DNA from: SIG459 sp045631645
GTDB taxonomy: Bacteria > Bacillota > Clostridia > Oscillospirales > Oscillospiraceae
Reading direction: 5' to 3'
NCBI GenBank assembly: GCA_045631645.1
Contig: JAZQVC010000009.1
Location: forward strand, 1-64,000
DNA: 64,000 bases
Of the stretch, positions 58,647-64,000 are shown in pieces. The notes beneath the pieces were generated by a model. The model had not been told where the DNA came from. It did not search any database and was given only the letters and a program-made list of their open reading frames with translations. A program made the translations under genes and the position numbers. Each line of letters starts with the position of its first letter. Within the stretch, counting starts at the first letter, position 1.

Positions 58647-58689
58647 AAGCCCGCAGAGCCTTGAATTGCAAGGCTTTGCGGGCTTTTTC
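58647..58689 (+). terminator. Intrinsic terminator after terminase
   Basis: AAAGCCCGCA and GAGCCTTG pair with CAAGGCT and TGCGGGCTTT across 58647-58689, then T residues. It separates packaging from capsid genes; the following ~160 bases hold GC-rich hairpins and no gene that I can support. Confidence 0.85.
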
Positions 58690-58851
58690 ATGTTGGAAGT
58701 AACTGAGGGGGTAGTAGGTGTAGAGTGGTATCACGGGGCAATGAAGCAGGCCCCAAAGGGCTGCTCATAGCTGAAGGAGCCATATCCTCCGGCTCCTTCG
58801 CCCCAGTCTCGCGAGTGGGGGCGGACAACCACAAAAAGAAAGGAGCCAGAA

Positions 58852-59688
58852 ATGGACGAATATAATCTTAACCCGATAGGCGAGGACATCGCCGACGGCG
58901 GGGAGCAGGAGAACGTAGACCTGCAGGAAGAAACCATGGACGAAAGCGAGGATCTTTCCGACACCGGCGAAGGTGAGGGCGAAGAGCCCGCCGGGGACGC
59001 AGCCCGGCAGAAAGAGGACCGCCGACAGTTCAATGCCTCAATGAAGGCAGCCCGCAAAAGCGGAGAAAAGACCGGGGAGGAGCGTGCCAATGCGGCCGCG
59101 AAGAAACGCATCAGCGATATGCGTCTTCCTAATCCCGAGAAACCCGGCACTTACTTCCAAAGTTTTGAAGAAATGGAGGAATACTCCAAAAATCTGAGAC
59201 GTTCCGATGCAGAAGCACGAGCCAAGCGTGAGGGACGCAGTGTGGAAGAAATCCTCGAAGAGGATGAAAACCGTGCGTTTCTCACTCGCATGAGGCAGGA
59301 AAATGAGGCCGTAAGGGCAGGTAAGAAGGTTCAAAGTGATGGCGGCATAAACGCCACGCTTGAAGCGCATCTCACCGAAATGGCAGAGCGCTATCCCAAT
59401 GTGGATGTTGCCAAGCTGGAGGAGAACAAATCCTTCCGCCGTTTCGCCGGTTCACGTTACGGCAAGGAGAGCCTTGCCGACCTCTATGAGGCTTACACTG
59501 AGCTTGTAGGCGAAGCCGGACAGGCTGCCACAGCAAAAACGGCCAGCAAGAGCAGCCGAGCCACCGGCGGCAACAACGGCAAGGGCTCCGGCGCACTCAC
59601 TTCCGCTCAGAAGGCCGCGCTGCAGCGCTGGAACGAAAACAACCCCGATATGAAGATGACTGAGAAGGAATTCATGGAGCGGGGTTAA
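58852..59688 (+). CDS. Capsid scaffolding protein
   Basis: A 278-residue acidic, highly helical protein (Glu/Asp-rich first 55 residues, many Ala/Lys/Glu later, end NPDMKMTEKEFMERG). Composition and position just before the capsid gene are those of a head scaffold. Little sequence conservation is expected in this class, so the call rests on context. AAAGGAGCC precedes ATG. Confidence 0.75.
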   Translation: MDEYNLNPIGEDIADGGEQENVDLQEETMDESEDLSDTGEGEGEEPAGDAARQKEDRRQFNASMKAARKSGEKTGEERANAAAKKRISDMRLPNPEKPGTYFQSFEEMEEYSKNLRRSDAEARAKREGRSVEEILEEDENRAFLTRMRQENEAVRAGKKVQSDGGINATLEAHLTEMAERYPNVDVAKLEENKSFRRFAGSRYGKESLADLYEAYTELVGEAGQAATAKTASKSSRATGGNNGKGSGALTSAQKAALQRWNENNPDMKMTEKEFMERG

Positions 59689-59697
59689 ACAACTTAT

Positions 59698-59740
59698 CCG
59701 CCGCCAATGCGGCAACTCCCCATCAGGGGGAGGGCTAAAA
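59698..59740 (+). repeat. Short palindromic repeat unit
   Basis: CCGCCGCCAATGCGG followed by CTCCCCATCAGGGGGAG: the two-hairpin plan of the chromosomal repeat family, here between scaffold and capsid genes. Confidence 0.45.
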
Positions 59741-59761
59741 AAAGAAAGGAAAATTTAATTT

Positions 59762-60724
59762 ATGTCTTACAGTACCGTAACTCCCACTGCGTGGAAAACC
59801 GACAACTATAAGTTCGTCGGCAAGGCATTTGATTATGCCTACGCAAACCGAATCAACAAGCTCCTCGCCGTTATGAGCGAGGTCAACAGCACGTCCATTG
59901 ACTACGAGCTCACCGGCTCCGGCGGCTACGGGGAGATGCCCGAATATAACGGCAACGACCTTAACGAGGCCACTAAGCACCGTGGCTTCAAGACCATCAT
60001 CACTCCTCAGGAATACTCCCTCACAGAGGCCGTTGGATACAAGCAGGCTAAGATCGACAAGAGTGGCGAGTGCCGACGCGTGGGTGAGTATCTGGGTGAT
60101 GCCGCAGCTATGACTGTGTATGTCCACGCTCTGCGCTGCTTTGCCAATGCCTTCTCCGACGATTATAAGGGCGGCGACGGTGTACCCTGGGCATCCGACG
60201 CCCACCCTGTGGCCTCCAAGGGCAACAACGGCAGAAGCTTCGTCGTGGATGAAGAAGCCGGCACCTACTCCAACCTTATCACAACCACCCTTTCCGTTGA
60301 TGCCATCACCAAGGCTCAGAGCCAGGCTAGCCGTTTCGTTACTCCAGATGGTCTCCCCGTGCTGCAGGATATGAACCTTCTGCTGGTATCTCCCGAGCTG
60401 GAGGCCACCGCAAAGAAGATCTGTGGTGAGAATGCCAAGTTCCGTCCCCTCCGCAACCCCGACGATAATACTAACGCAGCGAACCCTGTGGGTGATCTGC
60501 AGTATATGGTTATCGGCGGCGGCAAGGACGGTTTCAGCGCCAAACAGTGGGCTATCTGCGACCCCGTGCTCATGAAGCGTGTATTCAAACTGGTGTACAT
60601 CACCCGACCCAAGGTGCTTCAGTCCGACATGGACAATCCCCTGAAGGACCTCTATACCGGATATACCGATTTCGGTATTGGCTGGGGAGATGCCAGACCC
60701 ATCATCTTCTCCAATCCCGCATAA
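59762..60724 (+). CDS. Major capsid protein
   Basis: A 320-residue protein with the character of the HK97-fold head protein of the Mu gpT-like/P22-like type: long N-terminal arm, ATKHRGFKTIITPQEYSLTE, DGLPVLQDMNLLLVSPELEA, VYITRPKVLQSDMD. Position (after scaffold), length and a strong AAAGGAAA site fit the most abundant virion protein, and a strong terminator follows it. Confidence 0.85.
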   Translation: MSYSTVTPTAWKTDNYKFVGKAFDYAYANRINKLLAVMSEVNSTSIDYELTGSGGYGEMPEYNGNDLNEATKHRGFKTIITPQEYSLTEAVGYKQAKIDKSGECRRVGEYLGDAAAMTVYVHALRCFANAFSDDYKGGDGVPWASDAHPVASKGNNGRSFVVDEEAGTYSNLITTTLSVDAITKAQSQASRFVTPDGLPVLQDMNLLLVSPELEATAKKICGENAKFRPLRNPDDNTNAANPVGDLQYMVIGGGKDGFSAKQWAICDPVLMKRVFKLVYITRPKVLQSDMDNPLKDLYTGYTDFGIGWGDARPIIFSNPA

Positions 60725-60737
60725 GAGAATACCCAAT

Positions 60738-60779
60738 ACCTCCGGCGCCCAAAAGGCCCCGGAGGTTTCGGGCTTTTTT
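60738..60779 (+). terminator. Terminator after the major capsid gene
   Basis: ACCTCCGG-n-GCC pairs with GGC-n-CCGGAGGT (60738-60766), and a six-T run ends at 60779. It may keep capsid mRNA more abundant than downstream mRNA. Confidence 0.75.
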
Positions 60780-60805
60780 AATCCAGACGTAAGGAGCTAT
60801 TAAAA

Positions 60806-61357
60806 ATGACATTAGGCGAAGGAAAACGCAAGGTATATATGCTGCTGGATGAATATTCTTCCGGTGGGGCTATCACTGCGGACGCAGACATCGAGGCCAA
60901 GATGGCGGACTTCTTCGACATCGCCCAGAAGCAGGCGGCGGAGATCAAGAAAATACGCCGCATACACACTATAGAACGGGTGGTAGGCCAGACTGTCTAT
61001 TCCATGCCCAAGGACTTCCTGAAGCTTGTGCGGGTATGGAAGGGGGATATGGTCACGAAGCTTTTCCGTTGGAAGGGCGGAAGCATCATTATTCCCGAGA
61101 GTGAAAAAGCACCAATTGAGATAGAGTATTTCGCCCTTCCTGCCACCATAGGCCCCGGCACTCCCGATGACTATGAGTTTGAGGTGGGTGAGGATGCAGC
61201 AAAGGCTCTCCCTTACTTTGTGGCAAGTCAGCAGCTTATAGCTGACCTCGTTATGGACTATGGGGCACTCTACGCCATCTACCAGAATATGCTGGGCACG
61301 CTGAACATCTCAGAGCCGGGCGGCCACAGCCTTGTGAACAGCTTCTACCGGAGGTGA
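60806..61357 (+). CDS. Head-tail adaptor-like structural protein
   Basis: A 183-residue protein. Helices (ADADIEAKMADFFDIAQKQA) and a central beta part with TVYSMPKDFLKLVRVWKGD resemble the gatekeeper/adaptor proteins of short-tailed phages (T7 gp11 or P22 gp4 type). Followed four bases later by the large tail-type gene. Assignment rests on size, order and general resemblance. Confidence 0.55.
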   Translation: MTLGEGKRKVYMLLDEYSSGGAITADADIEAKMADFFDIAQKQAAEIKKIRRIHTIERVVGQTVYSMPKDFLKLVRVWKGDMVTKLFRWKGGSIIIPESEKAPIEIEYFALPATIGPGTPDDYEFEVGEDAAKALPYFVASQQLIADLVMDYGALYAIYQNMLGTLNISEPGGHSLVNSFYRR

Positions 61358-61361
61358 GGAT

Positions 61362-63449
61362 ATGCCCAGAAGAGCAGGCGTAAGCATCAAAAGCACCATT
61401 TACCAGAAATTCAGGGGTGCGGACTTTTCCACAGATCCCACCCTTATAGATAAGACCCGCTCGCCCCTCTGCACCAACATGATCTCCGATGGCGGAGGGA
61501 TGCCGGAAAAACGCTGCGGGTGGCGCAGTCTCCACTCCCTTGGGGAGAAGATAAACGGCCTTTTTAGCGCTGTGTATGAGGGAAAAAGTTATTTCTATGT
61601 CCACTCGGGCAGCAAGCTCTACACATGGGTGCCCGGAGGCGGGGAGCCTGTGCTGAGGCTGGAGGGCCTCCATGACGGCAAGAGCCGTGGGCAAAGCCTC
61701 GGCGGAAGATACTGGATAGTCACCGGCGGAGAGTACCTCTGCTGCGAGGGTGACAGCGTAAAAAGAGTAAGGGATATGGGAGTATATATCCCTACCACCG
61801 TCATAACCAGAGAACCTACGGGAGGGGGCATCGTCTACGAGTCTATAAACCTCCTGAGCCCCTATAGGCGAAACGGTTTCCAGACTAACGGGGAGGCCAC
61901 GAACTTTCTTTTGGATTCGGATAATATAGATACTGCCTTCATTATGACCACCGCTGTGAGTGACGGCGAGAGCCTGTATTTTGTCGACGGAGACGTTTTT
62001 TGGTGCTTCAGCACCGGGAGCAAGCTTGAAATTGGCTGCCCTATAAGGCTGGATTTTGAGGCCAAAATTGCAAATGTCGATGGCGTGAATGTGGACATGG
62101 AGAAGGCAGAAACAGCCTCTGGAACGGATATTCTCAGCGTGGCTGATCTCACCACGGATTCCATAATCACCGCTGAGATCTGGGGAGAGTCTGCAACAGA
62201 CTTCACCGTAAACAGGGCTGAAGGAATAGTTACATTTTCCGAGGCTCCGGCAGCTCCCGGAGCGGGCAGCGCCGACGGACTTACAATTACATTTCCCAAG
62301 ACCGTGGAGGGCTATGCCAACATGGCGGACCGCTGCAGCATTATCACCGCCTACGGTGCAGGCAACAGCGACCGCATAGTTCTAAGCGGCAACCCGGATT
62401 ATCCCAACCGGGACTGGATAAGCGGCCTCAACGACCCCACTTACTTCCCGGATCTGGGCTACAGCGTGGTTGGCATAGATGATGTGCCCATAGTGGGTTA
62501 CTGCCGCATTGGCAGCGCTCAGGCCATAGTGAAAGAGGACAACGGACAGGACTCCACTGTGTTTTTCCGAACTGCTAACGTGGACGGCGAGGGAAACGTG
62601 AGCTTCCCCCTGCGGCAGGCTTTGACGGGCGTGGGAGCGGTGTCCAGAGGCGGCTTTGCGAACTTGCTGGATGAGCCCCTATTTGTTTCGGGTACAGGCA
62701 TATACGCTGTGAGCGCCAACTATCTCACCGGCGACCGGGCAGGCCAAAACAGAAGCTATTACCTCAACCCAAAGCTGTGTGGAGAAGATCTATCTTCTGC
62801 AGAAGCTATCAGCTGGAACGGTATGTACCTTCTCTCATTTCCCAACGGCCATGTCTACGTGCTGGACGCTCGCCAGAGCAAGACCTACCGCAGCGAGTCT
62901 CTGGGAGACTTTGTCTACGAGGGGTACTACTGGGAAAATGTGCCGGCTATCTGCTGGCTCAACTACGAGTCCGGAGCGGTGGAGAATCTTTTCTTCGGTA
63001 CGGAGGACGGTAGGATTTGCCGCTTTAACACGGACATAGAAAGCCTTGAGCGCTTTAGCGATGACGGAGAGGCCATTGATTCTGTATGGGCCACTAAAAT
63101 GGATGATGACGGCGGTGCCACCATCCTCAAGACCATGATAAAGCGGGGCTGCGCCGTCACCCTGAAACCCTACAGCCGTTCGAGCGCCATGGTGAGCTTC
63201 CGTACCGACAGCGACCCCGGCCCCAAATTAGCGGTGAAAGGAACCTTGGATATCTTCTCTTGGGAGGATATAGACTTTGAACGCCTGAGCTTCGACAGCA
63301 ATGATAGTCCCCGAGAGATCTTCTTCAATACCAAGGTGAAAAAGTATAAGCGTTTGCAGATACTTGTCCGCAATAACACCGCCGCCGAGGGCTTCGGCGT
63401 TTTCGCCATTACCAAGAACTATGTGGAGGGAAACTATGCCAAGAGGTGA
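61362..63449 (+). CDS. Large beta-rich tail/stabilisation protein
   Basis: A 695-residue beta-rich protein. It starts RRAGVSIKSTIYQKFRGADF with SPLCTNMISDGGGMPEKRCG, a start shared by tail-tube or DNA-stabilisation proteins (T7 gp12 / P22 gp10-like beta-propellers). Repeated short WxxG and YxxxxG strands continue through the protein. It likely forms the short tail hub. Ends 14 bases into the portal-like gene. Confidence 0.65.
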   Translation: MPRRAGVSIKSTIYQKFRGADFSTDPTLIDKTRSPLCTNMISDGGGMPEKRCGWRSLHSLGEKINGLFSAVYEGKSYFYVHSGSKLYTWVPGGGEPVLRLEGLHDGKSRGQSLGGRYWIVTGGEYLCCEGDSVKRVRDMGVYIPTTVITREPTGGGIVYESINLLSPYRRNGFQTNGEATNFLLDSDNIDTAFIMTTAVSDGESLYFVDGDVFWCFSTGSKLEIGCPIRLDFEAKIANVDGVNVDMEKAETASGTDILSVADLTTDSIITAEIWGESATDFTVNRAEGIVTFSEAPAAPGAGSADGLTITFPKTVEGYANMADRCSIITAYGAGNSDRIVLSGNPDYPNRDWISGLNDPTYFPDLGYSVVGIDDVPIVGYCRIGSAQAIVKEDNGQDSTVFFRTANVDGEGNVSFPLRQALTGVGAVSRGGFANLLDEPLFVSGTGIYAVSANYLTGDRAGQNRSYYLNPKLCGEDLSSAEAISWNGMYLLSFPNGHVYVLDARQSKTYRSESLGDFVYEGYYWENVPAICWLNYESGAVENLFFGTEDGRICRFNTDIESLERFSDDGEAIDSVWATKMDDDGGATILKTMIKRGCAVTLKPYSRSSAMVSFRTDSDPGPKLAVKGTLDIFSWEDIDFERLSFDSNDSPREIFFNTKVKKYKRLQILVRNNTAAEGFGVFAITKNYVEGNYAKR

Positions 63450-64000
63450 AAAAGTGAAAAAGAAAAGCGAATTCTACGGCATTCCCGGCTATGACTACTC
63501 CGATGCCGAGGCAAGGCAGACCACGGCAATGAATCTGCTTGACAAGGCCAAGAGAGCCAAGACCGTGGTGGAGAGCGACTGGGAACGCTTCAACGACTAT
63601 TATAACTTCATCCATGATGTGAGCTCCGAACTGAAGGAGTTCTGTCAGGAGAAAAATATCTTCTGGGCTCCTGCAGTCTGCCCTGACCCATGGATAGTGG
63701 TGGAGAGCCAGATAGATCCTAATGTCCCTGAGCCTGAGTTCAGGGGCCGGGATAGTGACCTTGACTCCCAAAAGGCCAAAAAGAGGGAGTATGCCGTCAA
63801 GTACATAATGGAGGCCAACGACCTTGAGCATAAGAACACTGCCAACGAGCGCCGCCTGCTGAAACTGGGTGACGCCTTCTGGAAGGCATACTGGGACAGC
63901 GAGCGCCGCTGCGGCGTACACGAGGGGGATATATCCATTATCGATGTTTCACCCGAGGCCATCTATCCCGACCCCGCCGTGAAAAACGGCGACATCGAGG
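63436..64000 (+). CDS. Portal protein, 5' part (runs off the window)
   Basis: An open frame of at least 188 codons from ATG 63436, preceded by GTGGAGGG. Segments WERFNDYYNFIHD, VKYIMEANDLEHKNTANERR and DISIIDVSPEAIYPDPA are typical of short-tailed phage portals, where the last is the wing/stem transition. The dodecameric portal is the DNA entry channel for TerL. A GTG at 63454 is an alternative start. It follows capsid and tail genes instead of terminase, which is unusual. Confidence 0.75.
   Translation, partial: MPRGEKVKKKSEFYGIPGYDYSDAEARQTTAMNLLDKAKRAKTVVESDWERFNDYYNFIHDVSSELKEFCQEKNIFWAPAVCPDPWIVVESQIDPNVPEPEFRGRDSDLDSQKAKKREYAVKYIMEANDLEHKNTANERRLLKLGDAFWKAYWDSERRCGVHEGDISIIDVSPEAIYPDPAVKNGDIE

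Overview
The window looks like a chromosome segment of a spore-forming member of the class Clostridia, probably a gut-type Oscillospiraceae/Ruminococcaceae relative. The evidence is a Gram-positive order of the S10-spc-alpha ribosomal genes, strong AGGAGG ribosome binding sites, a PyrR-type attenuator before the pyrimidine operon, class 1B dihydroorotate dehydrogenase genes (pyrK/pyrD), zinc-type S14 and L36, and the spore-coat genes cotJA/cotJB/cotJC. The family-level placement is inference.

Layout. 1-431 holds a copy of a dispersed palindromic repeat and a terminator. 432-3120 (minus) encodes a lysophosphatidate-type acyltransferase with a zinc ribbon tail and a DUF1846 protein. 3336-10725 (plus) carries secA, a PgeF/YlmD nucleoside phosphorylase, an orphan family-5 solute-binding lipoprotein, cytidine deaminase and an SLH plus M15-peptidase wall protein. 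10907-27522 is the ribosomal superoperon from rpsJ to rplQ, including secY, adk, map, infA and rpoA. It has long structured leaders before rpsJ, rplC and rpsM, and a 770-base break with its own terminator and promoter between rpsN and rpsH. 27536-31280 (minus) holds metY-metA (acetyl-homoserine route to homocysteine) and a MATE exporter. 31370-39940 (minus) is a pyrimidine operon pyrC-carB-pyrK-pyrD-pyrF-pyrE-pyrB under a PyrR-type attenuator; carA, pyrI and pyrR are not in view. PyrB carries a short PyrI-like zinc tail.

At 40745 the sporulation operon cotJA-cotJB-cotJC begins, but cotJC breaks off after about 33 family-like codons, and a prophage runs from there to the window end (about 41253-64000 and beyond). 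Its left end carries a large serine recombinase pointing towards the cotJC break. This is the arrangement of elements that split a sporulation gene and are excised during sporulation (skin in sigK, SPbeta in spsM). The prophage then shows a candidate small RNA, an Abi/HEPN protein, a CI/Cro switch with duplicated palindromic operators, minus-strand accessory genes, a run of small early genes rich in zinc ribbons, PcfK/PcfJ-like and DUF3102-like proteins, a protein with a DUF2829 (Tad2-like, anti-Thoeris) domain, an HUH-type Rep-like protein, and a packaging/structural module (TerS, TerL, scaffold, major capsid, adaptor, beta-propeller-like tail protein, portal). The head genes suggest a short-tailed virion, and the portal gene unusually lies after the tail-type gene.

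The strongest candidates for something new are the cotJC-splitting prophage, the PyrB/PyrI-zinc hybrid, the candidate RNA leaders in the ribosomal operon, the HUH-Rep tailed prophage without other visible replication genes, and a palindromic repeat family present in both chromosome and prophage. No tRNA, rRNA or CRISPR array was seen.
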